Shown piece by piece: positions 32,647 to 45,180 of a DNA stretch of 64,000 nucleotides. A model generated the notes under the pieces. It saw only the letters and a list, made by a program, of their open reading frames with translations. It did no database searches and was not told the origin of the DNA. Within the stretch, counting starts at the first letter, position 1, and every line of letters begins with the position of its first letter. Source of the stretch: Kappaphycus alvarezii (Eukaryota > Rhodophyta > Florideophyceae > Gigartinales > Solieriaceae); NCBI GenBank assembly GCA_002205965.3, contig NADL03000026.1, forward strand, positions 558,001 through 622,000, written 5' to 3'. The translations under genes and the position numbers were made by a program.

Positions 32647-33043
32647 TGGCTGGGCCGTAATATCTTACAGGGCGCCCCGTAATACCTCTTAATTAATGGA
32701 TAGTAATGGATTTGCGAGTCACAACTCATAAATATATATATGTACTTGGGTTAAATATAGATCCGATATTTTAGAAAAGTATCCGTATTTTCCGTCTGCG
32801 TCACTAAACGAATCGAAATTTTTAAACAACACGGAATTACGATGAATTCTTTTTAAGTTCCAATTTTTCGGACAGCACGAGTTATTTAATACCTCATTGT
32901 TCTAATAATTGTAACTAAAACTATTCTTCACACAGTCTTTTTTCGCTCTAGATGGTTTCTTAACAGTCAGTGTCGTTTTATGTATCTTCTTGTGGGTAAA
33001 AAATGTTTTTCATACTGATACACGCGGTCTTTTTTAATTATAG

Positions 33044-33164
33044 AAGTTTCATTCATCCATGAACTCATGTGAGCCCATTTTGCCTCTTCTTCCGCTATTC
33101 AAAACTATAAATTCAGTCGATTCCCCATTTTTTACGAGTAAGTTCTTCGAAAAATCTCAGCAGG
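33044..33164 (+). CDS. Candidate internal exon
   Basis: TTTTTTAATTATAG precedes it and GTAAGTATTT follows. All 121 bases are open in one frame, with segments such as CEPILPLLPLFKTIN and FFTSKFFEKSQQ. The splice signals are strong in both directions, but the protein is not recognised and a chance open stretch of 40 codons cannot be excluded in AT-rich DNA. Confidence 0.25.
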
Positions 33165-34813
33165 GTAAGTATTTTCAAATGAAACACCCAAATAAAACGG
33201 TATCAACAAGAATAGCCAAAACAGTCGGTTCTAGCGGGTACGGAAGCTTCATTTAAGACATCAATACTCCTCCTTTTTAAAATCATTCTTTTCACTCAAT
33301 AAAATTTACACAACTGCAGGACTTCTAATCGCGAACGTACTTCTGGCTACATCATGTTGATTGTCTAGAGCCGAATTCTTTTTTACTCATCCACAACTTC
33401 TTTCCTCACTCATTCCCCGTACTTACTTCTTGAAGAGAATCGTTATCATGGTTTCATGAATTTTCCATGAACCTGTAGAGATATAACAATCAATTTCTTA
33501 GTGAGAACGTCATGATAGCATCGACTCCATAGTTTTTTAAGGGTTCATATGCTTATGTATAAGAAGTTTCTAAGCGGGTATTAGAATTGGCTGAAAAACC
33601 TCAAGTTGTGATTCGCATCTCCCTCACCTACAAAGTGGAGCTTTCATGCAGATGGTAGCGGTAGACGTCAAAGAAATGAACAATGCATTGTTTCAAAGTA
33701 TGAAAAAATTTGAAAAAGAGTGATAACGCCAAACTCCTTTTCGGAAAAGTAGGAAAATGGGTGGTTAATTTACTGTGGTCGATATGTGGGTTGGTACCCA
33801 GTAAATTTCGGAAAATTCGTCTTCAAAACTTCCTATATCATTTTTCCGTATTGCGAAACATTAATTTCATACCAAATTCTTTCAAAAGTTCCTCAAATGA
33901 CCCATTGAATAGTCTCGACTCATTAATATACTTAAGAGTCGCAGCAGGTGCAGCAAATAAGCAGGCGGCCCTCACTCATACCAGAATATAAATATCTTCA
34001 ACGGATTGAAGTTTATCTCTCGAGCCTGCTTCGTTCATTACTGGAAAGCCATGCACCCGTTTTCCTTTCTTTTAAGCCAATTACATTCCAGGAAAGGACC
34101 TTTTCACCGATTTTTTCAACTGGAGGAGTAGTGTGGATACTGCAAATTCTGTGCAAAACCCCCACTAGTTTAAAATCAGAGCTAGTATTTTCATATTGAT
34201 ACATCAAAATAAAATATTCTACAAGACGGAGAGCTTAGCAACTGAGTTTGCGTCAGTTCCGAACGAAAATGTTTCAATTCCAGTAATTTGAAGGTTTAGC
34301 GTAGCTTAATTGCGTAGAATCTCTACCCATGCCTACATATTAATCAAGTTACTGCAGAGCTATCTTGTGAAAAAATCCTTTCCTCTGCTTGACATTAAAA
34401 AGGGAAGAAAATTCTTCCATTTTCCGCTGACAATACTGTAGCACCGTTCGGTATTTTCAAACGTATGATTAAGAAACCGACTCTTTTCCTTACTGCCTAC
34501 AAGGTCCACGTTAAGAATTTCAATTGCTTCTCTCTATTAATTTAAAGAGTCCTTTAGAAGAATTATAATCTTGAAACTTGGAAAAATATTAGATCTTTGC
34601 CCATTTAGGACCCTCATATTGGTATAGAAAAAAGCAGCCGCTGCTTAACGTGGGACATTCTCCATTGACCATATATTTCTCTCTCCTACAATATTACAAT
34701 CTGTTACTTCCGCAGTGGCAGGCTAATTCAATATCATCGGTTCGAGAATGCTATTATGCTCTTTTCATTCTTTTTATTCAACTTTTATAGATATTTTTCA
34801 TTTTTTTTGTAGC

Positions 34814-34935
34814 AAATATAGCTTAACGGCTGATCAGAAATCAAAATGCATGCGCGGTGATCTGTGGGCCAAAAATAAACTCATTGTGCCTATTTTTGAG
34901 CCAATAGTGGTAACTGGACTGATAGCAACATAAAT
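34814..34935 (+). CDS. Candidate exon after a strong acceptor
   Basis: ATTTTTTTTGTAG precedes an open stretch including SLTADQKSKCMRGDLWAKNK and IVPIFEPIVVTG, ending at a stop at 34931-34933 or at an alternative donor GTAACT. Codon content is less AT-biased than its flanks. Family unknown. Confidence 0.22.
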
Positions 34936-35349
34936 CAAGCCTTACTTGCTCAAATTGTTTAAAAAATTAGAAGAAGCTCGAGATCAGATTCGAGGTTTAT
35001 CCTAGATATTAAATAATTTAAAATTTCGGAATATCATTTATCATCGTCGCGGTGGACACAGAATAAAGGGACAGAACTAAGCAATGATTATAGTCCTCCG
35101 GGGAAACAATAAATCTCATGAATTCGATGGCGACGTTTCTTCGCAGAAATGGAAGAGCATCCTTGTTGAAAAGCTTCTCTAATTCTTCCAGTAAAACCTA
35201 ATTCACGTCACACTCAAGAAAGCTGACGAAGCCATCCCCTTCACTCTATCCATCACAAATGGCTGTTGTTGTAAGCTGTAAGCCTAACTTACTACATGGG
35301 TCTAATCTGATGAAAAGAAGCCCAAGAAATAGTATCAAAATCATTCCAG

Positions 35350-35609
35350 GTAGAGAAAGTTCAACTAAGGAATTTTACATGGAGACGTAAAAAATATGGG
35401 CATCTTGTCAAGTGGAAGAAATTTTTGAAGGTACGTTAGAGAAATATTCCTTTTCAAGAAAGTTATTAGGTGATTGAAGCTATATTGGCTCATTATCTGA
35501 TCAATCAAGTCGTCCTATATAATTTTTTTATGTCCTTTTTAGGTACCGTGTAACATCAAACGGGTCATTCCACATTTCCATTTGATTTACTCATCTTATC
35601 CTTTGTAAT
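35350..35609 (+). CDS. Two candidate exons with a chromodomain-like start
   Basis: Exon A (35350-35430) follows ATCATTCCAG and ends AAG|GTACGT. Exon B starts after TCCTTTTTAG at 35543. Both are phase 0 and join in frame, with a TAA at about 35606. Exon A encodes VEKVQLRNFTWRRKKYGHLV then KWKKFLK. The pattern V-E-K-(I/V), a basic spacer, then Y-x-x-LVKWK-x-F resembles the first two strands of a chromodomain (YLVKWKGF). The 112-bp intron is AT-rich. Chromodomains are also found at the end of gypsy elements, as at 47.6 kb. This would be a small and possibly fortuitous match. Confidence 0.25.
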
Positions 35610-36777
35610 GAAGATGAACGACCCATTTACCCCCTCAAAAAGGATTCTCGAGGCATACAAACGATTTGGTGAGTTATTATATCACATTCACCCCATAACC
35701 TAGGACTCCTGACATATTCTTTCGCGACAGAGAAGGTGATCTTTGGCATGATCCCAAAGCTAAAATGAGCGCACCAGATTTTACTCTCGCTAGCTTTTCT
35801 GAAAATCAGGGTATTATATGCATAGAATGTAAACAACAACCCAAGCACCGAGTATTGAACATATGGCGTTCATAATTATTTTTTTACTCCCTAGTCTGCT
35901 TGAAATTGTAGTACTATATATTGTAGTCCCATTATGGGAACCATAGTTCTATGAATAGAAGATAAGAAATAATTCTGAACAGAAAAAAGTACGCAGTTTA
36001 GATCCAAGCTCCTCGAAAATCTTTGAAGAATTCCGGTGATAAAAATCTAACTCTCGCGTACCATCGACATGAACACATGAACGTGGATCATTTGAATTAT
36101 ATACTTATTAGTTCAACTTATAACTGCGTCTCAGATCACATTATTAATTGAGATTGATTCATAAACCCTTTACTATACTGGAAAAATCAAAACACAACAT
36201 GACGCTTTGAAATCTATCAAGTCCGAAAACCTCGGGATATCATCGCAGGTAAGGTCTGGTTTGCATATTTTTTCTATTAATTGTTTCAAATCGATGTCGA
36301 ATAAGAAATACGTAAATTGAGATCCCTAATATTTTTGAACTCCGGGATGCCACAATTACTGTTGCTATTCCATGGTGAAAACTTGATTTCTAGAGATACT
36401 ATCAGTTCTTAGAATCCATTTAATTTGTACAAGATGTCTTGATTGACCACTTATCATAAGTTTTACAGGAAAAGAAAATAAGAAGAAGAAAAATTCCAGT
36501 GAGATATATAACAAACACTTTTTTCGCAGTCGAAATATTTTTAGAATAAGAAGAGACACAGGTACAAGTATTATGATTTAAAAGAATATTTCCTAATATT
36601 CTGTATTGATTGGTACACGTCCGTTCACCAGCACCTTGTCATTGCAAGACGCAGACTTACCTATAGAAACCTCACGATTGTTCTATGATCCCCGAGGCAG
36701 CGGAAGAAACTGAGGATAGCGTGGAAGCACTTTTGAACCCGAACGGTTGTCGAATTGATAAATGGGGGGAAATTTTG

Positions 36778-36811
36778 GGTTGATTTAATATTTGAAAGAT
36801 ATGATCGGTTG
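36778..36811. repeat. Short dispersed repeat, copy 2
   Basis: Matches 32613-32646 around GATTTAATATTTGAAAGATA, same orientation. Confidence 0.6.
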
Positions 36812-39800
36812 ATCAATTGATAAATTGAACGGTTCCGTTAAAGTACTACACATGATATACGAATCTTGTTCGAGAATTAAAGAGAAGTTTTTAAATAACT
36901 GAATTACCCTTATAAGCAACTTAAAGATGCAGTATCAGCGATATACTGATAATTGGGAACAGAAATTTTCCTAAATTTATCAATCGCTGGTTAGTACAAT
37001 GAAGGTTAATTTAAAAGGAGGACACAGAAAGCGGAAAGAGCGGAAGTGAACTCTTGATAAAAATTAAGCGAAAATCAGAAAATAAGAACACATGATGATG
37101 ACTCAAAGTATGGAGCAGTATGCTTTAGTACGGAAGAACTACTGCTTTCTCGGAAAATGGATGCAAAGTAGCAACGTCTCATGTTCCTGTTGTTGTATAG
37201 GTTTCGGTTTTTGTTTATTAGCTAGCTCAATGGACTGAATTCTTGAAAATAGCGATACAGTGAGCTTTCCACACGTCTATATCCATTTTGGAGGAGCTCT
37301 GTTTACTTTGCCTGCATTTTTTTGATTTACTTCGAAAAGCAAGATAATTACACAGTTTACACCATGGTTGATATTTAGTTGTAGCTGCGGCTCATGGTTG
37401 GAATGAAAATGAGTTCACGAACGATATCTATCCTCAAAGTGATTTTTGAAGCATTTGTGCTAATCACTTCCTCTTAGATGGTCAAAATTCTCTGTTCATC
37501 TTCTTTCTTGTTATTAAAAAGAACTACTCTGCAGCTTAGACTTAATCTATTCCCGTCGGAGCTGTAGTCGGAAAATTTTTCTCCTGCTCGCGTTGAATCC
37601 TAGCATCCCCACTGTGAACTCTGTTCCGATGATATTTATGCACTCATTGAAATCAGAGAAGTTTTATAGCTGTATTTATATGTTAGTACAAAATAAAATG
37701 TAAAATGAGGTGGATTCCGTTTTGTTATCCCAATTTTGCATTAAATCCTAGGCACTTTGATTTTATCATCTTTTGATTGTATATAAATCCCACCAGGTTA
37801 CCTGATTGGCTGGGAAACTCATTATCATTCTACTGCGGTTATATTCAACTTTCACATTTACTTTACCTCGGCGAAAGATAGCAATAGCTACTTTTTTCGA
37901 AGATCTCAGGGCCTTCTGAGCATATTATTCATCGACAAGGCGTTCAAAGTGGATGTAGTGTTAGCGATTAAATCTTTTTTTACATTTTCTGTCTTAAAAT
38001 TATCCCCAGTCGTGTTAAATTAATATTTTTTTATTTAAAAAAAGAAAACTCTCAATGATCTGGTTGTATTCTCTGCGAACCAAATTTTTATGTACCGAAA
38101 GCGAACAAAATACCTCATGTAGCTAGCAAAGTCACTGTAACCTTGAAGAAGTAGATGTTTGGTTGTATTTTGTTCCTCTTGTCGCCGATGCGTTTGCATA
38201 AATTCTATTATTTATTTTTGAAGTTCCTTTTTGACACTTTAGATTAATCTGGAACGTATTACATTTGGGACATCTCGAGAAAATAGTTATTTTGAGTTTT
38301 ATGAAGCTTAAAATTGCACATAAAGAGCTACACTGTCATGAGGTTCCTTTCGTGGGTATAGAGATCTGATTGGACACTAATTTGTGAATTTATTGGCCGT
38401 ATAGGCAGTATTTTTTTCAACTTACGTAGTAACTCATTGTCCTGTCATTTAGATTGGTCAAAATATTTTCGAAGTGACAAATGACATCCCTGTCTACCTG
38501 CATTAATCATGTGAAGTTCCTGTAATAGTAAATAAATACTTAAATTGTCTCAACTTAGATATATAAAACTAGCCTTACATGCAACTATTAGGTCAAACTT
38601 GTCAAAATTTCTCCGAAAGAAAATTCATTTGATTATTATATCAGCATTTTAGAGCGTTTATTTGACATGTTGCAAACTTTGTGTGATTTTAAACAGTTTT
38701 CCAAAATATTATGCAATTATTTTTGTTGCATATGTGTCGACTAACTTCTTAATTCTCTTTGCTAGTGTTTCTTTCAGGAGAAACTTTAAGCCTAATTCTT
38801 AATTTAATTCTGCAAAACCTCCTTTACCCTCTTTGCGTAGGTTTTTAGTTGGAACACTTCAACCATAGTGGAATTATCGTTTAAATGAGGATTTGATATA
38901 AAATAATAGGTACTTTTTTTTGACGTTCTACTGGTTTTCAGATATCACTAACTAGATACTATTTTTATGCTACAAGTCTTTTAATTTCTTCATGCAGTCA
39001 TTGCCATGAACTCAACATCAATTTTGTGTCATTGTAAGTACATGACTTTGAAAATAAGTCTAATCTAATAAAATGACGAATATTTATCGGCTCAAAGGTG
39101 CTTTTTTGTGAAAAAATATAATTGGAGACCCGATTATTGTATTCATTCCACTAGTTGTAATTTAAATTCTACTTGTTTAAATTGGCGATATATATCAATT
39201 TTGGTATAGTATAAACTGGGGAAGGATTTTTAGAGAGGAGATAACGTGAAAAGAAGTTTCTAAATTCCGTAATATTTTTTCTGAAGTGTATATTTCATAT
39301 TAGGGAGAGATATTAAGTGATTATAGTCAGAAAATTCTTCCTTTGAAACTACTTTTGCGGTTCTAAATCTTTACCTATGTAGTGTACCATTTACTATATT
39401 TCTATCTCGTCTCTTATATCGGTACTTTAAATTAATTTTTTTCTAGTTTGCATAGATCCATAAGTATGTATCTTTGCGAAATTAAAAAATGTTCTGTGAT
39501 GGTTTCATTTTGAATTTGAGCAAACTGTGATATGTAAATCTTAACAAATTTGACCTAGGTGAAGATGTGCTTGAATAAATTTTATAATGTAAACCCATCA
39601 GTAGGGCAATTAAATTACGGTATTTTGCACTTTAAATATCATAATGCGCAGTATTAGTTAGTACCTTCTTTTCTTCCCATTGCTGAGTTCAGTTGACAAA
39701 AATCGTTATCTTCAGGGTAAATATATCAAAAAGAGGTGAAACATGATAAATATCGCTAACTATATTTAATTTAAAGAATATGTATAGATTTTGGTTGAGT

Positions 39801-42417
39801 TTCTAGGGGAAAAGTCTTCCTGAAATTTGTGAGGAAGCTCAAAGGTTACTGAAATTATGCTATTCACTGATTTTAATTAAGTCTGAGTCTAACAAGTTCA
39901 AACAAATTGGAAAGGACATCTCATAGATTCAAAAATTATTTCTGATATATAAGCACAAATGTCAAATTGGCAGAAAAGGCATCGGACTAACCGACGAACT
40001 ACTATTTCTCAAATGAGAAGCATAGATTTATTACATAAGGATTCCCTTGCGCTTCACACGCAGCAGCCTAAAGATTCTTTGATCGTCCTGCAAAATAACA
40101 GCCAGCACTGTTAGATTTCTGACGTTCTCTACATCTTGATTGCCCTGCAGAGCTAAACATTTCCTTCCTACGGTGCACATTTCTTTATCTACTCATATTG
40201 AGTGGGCGATGTGGCAAAACGAAGTAGTGAGTGCCTAACCAGTGAATTCTGGTAATTTTCTTGAAAAATATAGTGTGAATCTATCTAAGCTTGAGCAAAA
40301 AATAACTCGGATTTGTATGGTCTTATTTGCGATTGTCGTAATCCTCTCAGGAGGAAGCTTTCCCTTTTTTATCAGTAGATACAGAGCTATTAACTCTACC
40401 TCGGTCCTAGACAAAATTTTCTCGGACTAAATTCGCTAATGAAGATAGGATAACCAGCCGTTGACATTATAGCGTCATTAGGATTTCTAGCTATGTAATT
40501 TCAACACTTTTTCCAAGTACGGAAGATCTTATAGAAAGCCATCAGTATTCCTCTGAGTTTTTCATGCCTATTTTGTGAGCTTTACAATATTTTCTCCTTT
40601 ACCATAGACAAAAATTTGGTTCAATTCGACGTTTTCATGCACAGCGATCACATTGAACGCCATGATTGGGCGAGCTTTCTCTCAGACTTGTGATGTTTTA
40701 GTAGTCGCTCTCCATCTTTGCTACTATCCAGATACACCCCCCCTACGCTATCTAGTCTTCAATGCTCCTTTTTAAACATCACTGCTTCCACTGGGTCGGC
40801 TTTTTGTTGTGCCCTCCCTAGTTGTTTCGTACTTTTGTATCTGCTTACCCTTATATCTGTCGGTTGAACTTATTCTTTCTGTTTTTATGTAATGAGGTAC
40901 GTGCTATTATATGCGTACAGATAGATACACTCATACTAATACAATCCAATATAGAAGGTAATTCATGCACAAGACTGCTTCTTGAACTTAAATTTAGTTT
41001 CCGTGGTTAATTTGCCCCTCTATAATTTAAAGAGGATAATTTCCATGCCTTCCGCACCATTTAAACTAATTTATGCAGAGCAATTCAGAGTTGGAAACGT
41101 AACAGACATGAGAGGAGCGCTAATATCAATTATGGGGCTCCTCTTATGCGTTAAAGACACATTATTTTAGCAAATTCGTGAAAGAAAAGCAATCTTAAAT
41201 CGATTGATCCGTTAGATTAAAAGTGTTACTCCCAGGATATTCCTTCTTGTTATCACTCTCCTTTTTTCCGATAAATGAATCAGATCCTTTAACAAGATTG
41301 AGTAACGTCGCTGTTCTCGATAAATTTTCTTCGATTACAGTCCCTCTTCTAATCATAAACGTTGCTTCGAGTTTCCTGCTCTTTAATTTATCAGTTTGAT
41401 AATTTCATTCAGCCGAAATTTTGACTTCTCCATTTGCTTTGTCAAGGAACCCAAATCATGTTCCGTAGTCAAGTCTGTTCTGAAACTAGCGGGTGAAATT
41501 TTCTCTAAATTTATATCAAATAATAATTATGACCTTATGAAGAGCCAATAATTAGCGACGTACAAGGAGTAATATAATACTGTTACGATGGCACCAAATC
41601 AGATATTCAGCCAAATACTGGTAGACGTATTGAGGAACCCCACACCTCAAGCTATCTTTAGAAAACCTGCAAAACTGTTGCCCTTGAAAATACACTGGCA
41701 CAATGGTTCATGTGTGGTGGCATATAATTACATAAATTTATCTAAAACTTCCTAATTATAGATCTTTCTGACACAGATGTTCACACAGACGTAATAACAT
41801 TGTCAGAGCCTATGTAATCGAGCTGGAAAAATTTTCATAGCGTAAAATTAAATTCTGAAATCTATTTGTGCGCTATAGTAGGATAGTTACATATATTTCA
41901 TTTAGGTCCTGTAAAAATTACAATAGGATAATTATTTTTGTCCTAGTTACTAATTTAGTCTACTTAGTTTCTATCATCTTCACCCTTTTTGTCAATTAGA
42001 CATTATTCTTCTGTATTTTCTATAGTAGTGTGTATTTTTTATATTAGGGGCTCTAGGACTACTCGCACGGGATTATAGTAAGTAGATAGTCTATTTGATA
42101 GAGCTGGATCATGATATGCACGCATAAGAAAGGTATCTCCGCCTTGGCCATCGAAGTAAAATTTGGAAAATCAAAAATTTTATTTCAACTTTTCCGGTTG
42201 CCCTATTCTATCAAAAACGTCTGCATTTTCAGGCTTCCAGCTAACTTTCTCAGTCTATTTTTTCTATCCCTTGAATTTTTGTGACAAAATTGAAGTACAG
42301 AATAGCTTTCTTTTTTGCGAAGGCCCAGTGTCACACGCAAGGGCGAAATTGTGAATTCGGTGACCACAGTACTGTAATACTCTGCAGTGGACTCCGGGAA
42401 GTACAGTATATCAAACC

Positions 42418-42705
42418 TTAGTACCCCTCAGTAGTACAGGAAGTGGCAATTAAATTTCGGCAGGTCTGCCTACATGTCTTCCATACAGTTATTGGTCGAA
42501 CATTTATTTGATACCTCAGCAAGGAGTCTACGCCGACTATTTCTTTGAGGGGCCCTAAGGCCAGACGACCAGCAAGCGCTGTAATTTCATGCTGTGATTG
42601 GTACCTGTGAACTTTTGTGGTGCAGGTTTCGATTGTAATCTTGCGGTCGGTTGAATCGAGTGATAAGCAATTGCGCACGGAATAATTTTGTACGATAATT
42701 GACAA
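42418..42705 (-). other. Unidentified 95-codon open frame
   Basis: A frame with no recognised domain, just outside the left LTR of copia-3. Nearby are TACTGTA/GTACAGTA words at 42365-42412. It may be part of an older element into which copia-3 inserted. No partner was found on the right side of copia-3. Confidence 0.25.
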
Positions 42706-42768
42706 TCGCCACTGGTTTAACGTGGTGAAACATTGACTCCTGACGAAAAGCCACCTAAAGGGCTATAT

Positions 42769-43060
42769 TTGCCATTTTCCCTCTTCTACTGGCTGCCGTT
42801 GTAAGCCTGTAGGATCAGCCTTATAGGTCGACGGCAAAGGTGGGGCAAGTGGGGTAATCTCGGGATAAATTTTACTAGATAGGAAGAGTCGACGCTGTGC
42901 CATGGACAGTGCTACGGAGTCTGTTGAATTGGACATGACAACACTTCTCTCTCTCCTCCCCCACAGCGGCGGCGGAGGAAGTTAGCTCGTAGATACTTAA
43001 GGTGCAAGGATGTAAAGCTCTGCGCGAGAGACGCAATGTGACAAGGCATCACACTGTAGT
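42769..43060 (-). repeat. copia-3 3' LTR (left copy)
   Basis: It aligns with 54962-55251. Shared landmarks are CGGGATAAATTTTA, AGCTCGTAGATACT, AAGGTGCAA and ACACTGTAGT. Exact ends are uncertain because of divergence. Confidence 0.72.
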
Positions 43061-43133
43061 TGACACTCCCCCCAGTGCCATGACACATACTTTGCAAGTG
43101 CAGATATTATAATCGAGAATCATATTTTGAGGA

Positions 43134-44220
43134 ATGCATGAACATCTCCCTCCTCACCATCGAGGACTTATCTTCCGGGGATGCCTGCTTGGTTGTTCTG
43201 ACGTTTTGTTTCTTTTCTTGAGTTTTGTCATGGTGTACACGATGAACTGGAGAAACGCGCAGCAGGCAGCGATAAGTGCCGGCTTACGGCGCGTTGGATC
43301 ACACCCAAATATCGAGCGGCCTCGGAAGAAATCTAGTTTTGGCTGGTTGACTCACCCAACGGAAAGTAATGCAATCGATACTGCAGCGCCGATTTCAGTC
43401 ACAAAAACGCAGGGCCAGAATAAGGGCCATGAACAGACTATCTCACCTCAGAAAAAACGTGATGTAGAAACGTCAGGAAACAGTCCAGAAGAACTCTGAC
43501 CCGTGGATAGAAATGATTACGAAATTAATGCTAATCAGAGTGAACCAAATACCTTTGCGGACCATGTCGCTGAACTCATTGATAGCGCCTTTTATGACAT
43601 TGGCGGACTTGCGTTTGGCAGTGGTCTTCTTGTGGGTAATAAGGAGCTCAAGAAGAGAACTTGGTAATGGTTCGAGACATCAGTCAACGGTAGCATGAGC
43701 TATTTCAAAAACATTTACTCCATTTCCTTTCCGCTCCAGACTTTGGCATGTGGCCTGCATCCTTTTGCACTAAGGTCTTGGATTCAACACTGTGGGGGGC
43801 ACTAAATGGCGGTGTATTGACTCAACGGAGGTCCTTAAGATCCGTTGTAATGAAAAAACACACCAATTCTTTCGCACTCCAGCAGATACTGAATTTTTGC
43901 AAGCAGAATCTCGTTGTTGCTGTCATTACTGGGGTGGCCCCAGGGGTGCTGACGCAAATCTTTCTTGAGCATTAGAATGAACTCTTTTTGGTAGACTGAA
44001 GATTGGACTGCGCGCCGTCTGCAATCATGAATATTGCCCAATATTTCAGCTGGAGAGAGGGGGCTGCGGAGGCAAAAAGGGAATTTACTGCATCAAAAGC
44101 AAAACCAACGAACCTCAAAGAAGTTTGTAGTTTTGTGTAGGACCTTGGTTTGTAACTGGCGTTTCGGAAACCGGGTTTCGAGGTTGGTTACACAAACACA
44201 GGGAAATGATTGCATTTGAT
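43134..44220 (+). pseudogene. Unknown + strand frame inside copia-3, antisense to the element
   Basis: From 43134 one frame runs to about 43800, interrupted only by TGA (43497-43499) and TAA (43666-43668). After one shift a second frame runs from about 43750 to 44218 with a few stops. Segments include MNWRNAQQAAISAGLRRVG, DHVAELIDSAFYDIGGLAFG, NGSMSYFKNIYSISFPLQ, LNFCKQNLVVAVITGVAPG and RKPGFEVGYTNTG. A hydrophobic patch (VLFLFLSFVMVY) precedes the likely internal Met at 43243. No family is recognised. Its position between RNase H and the 3' LTR, on the opposite strand, is that of the antisense accessory frames known in some plant LTR elements, or it could be a captured host gene. Confidence 0.4.
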
Positions 44221-44473
44221 ATAGTTGCCGGATGGTAGAAAGGTGTGTGGGTATTCAGGCTTGTGCAAACTGCTGGTCAGCGCGTGGACCAATACATCCT
44301 TGTCAACTCGTAAAAAGGAATTATTTAGACTCGGAAGAAACGTTTATTATTCGGCTGTGCAGTGAAATTTTGCGTATGCCTGGTGGCGCAGATACTGTCA
44401 ACCTTTAACTTGTAGGGATAGAGAGGTTGTGGAACAAACACAATGTGATAAATAAAATGACCTTCAGGCTATC

Positions 44474-45180
44474 TCTTAGGACCTAATTATCCACTGGTCC
44501 GATATAAAATTTAGTTCCCCTGTGGCGATAACAGTTCTCAGCACAGCTTGATTCATCACCTTAGTCAGTCCACCGGTAACATTTATATGACTCCGAACGA
44601 AACCGATGTCCGAAATAACCCTGTACCAGAATCCTTCTATTGCTGACGCGATGTCTAGCATAGTATGCTTTTCTGAGGTTCTGGAGTCTTAGAGATAACA
44701 TCAAAAAAAACTCTTGCCATCTGTAAGTAACTGAACCGGGACAGCTCTTCCAAAACGGTCTCAAGTTCCTGACATAGAGAAGTTGCACCATCAAACATCT
44801 CACTAATCGCCATGATCTCGCCTGATATTGCCGACCTAGTTACACGTCTATACTTGTACGAATTGTGTTAGTGTAGCGCTACCTTCCCGTTTTCAACCCC
44901 AAAAAATATGTATCCCAAAATGCGGTGACAAGTCTGCATTATTGGAAAATGAAGAGTCAGAAACCCCGATTATTTTCAGAGGGTTCCGGTTGAGTTTCTG
45001 CATTTTAACTTAGACCTTGTGGTCGATCGCAAACTTGATAGCCTCAATAATTCTCCGAATAATGACTCCCTTCTATTCTTTGAACATGATTTCAGTAACT
45101 TCTGCAGCTGATATGTATCAAAAACGCAGTCCAAGTGGAGTTCGACGTCCAGGCAAGCTTCATGCGCATTGAACACAACT
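44474..45180 (-). pseudogene. copia-3 RNase H
   Basis: On - the frame with AEVTEIMFKE, IIEAIKFAIDHKV and LKIIGVSDSSFSNNADLSPH gives the first catalytic Asp in the G-V-S-D-S-S-F context typical of this copia clade. The end of the domain is ISDIGFVRSHINVTGGLTK followed by TGELNFISDQWIIRS and a stop at about 44476. Stops and shifts occur between them. RNase H removes the RNA template during reverse transcription. Confidence 0.72.

Larger units (their letters stand above)
27471..42400. other. AT-rich block with no recognisable transposon; exon-like islands
   Basis: About 15 kb of visibly AT-richer DNA between copia fragments. No frame exceeds about 95 codons and I found no transposon motif. It contains several short islands bounded by plausible acceptor (pyrimidine run-AG) and donor (GTAAGT/GTACGT/GTAAGG) sites, listed separately where best. 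Other possible ones are 29140-29222 (ending TCG|GTAGGT) and 36175-36247 (ending ATCGCAG|GTAAGG). It may be an intron-rich gene region or simply an AT-rich isochore. Two short words recur inside it (see repeats). Confidence 0.5.

Noticed and set aside
40242-40430. 62-codon + frame with a hydrophobic segment as a membrane protein gene
   Set aside because: Isolated, short, in AT-rich DNA where Phe/Ile/Leu-rich frames arise by chance; no conserved motif.
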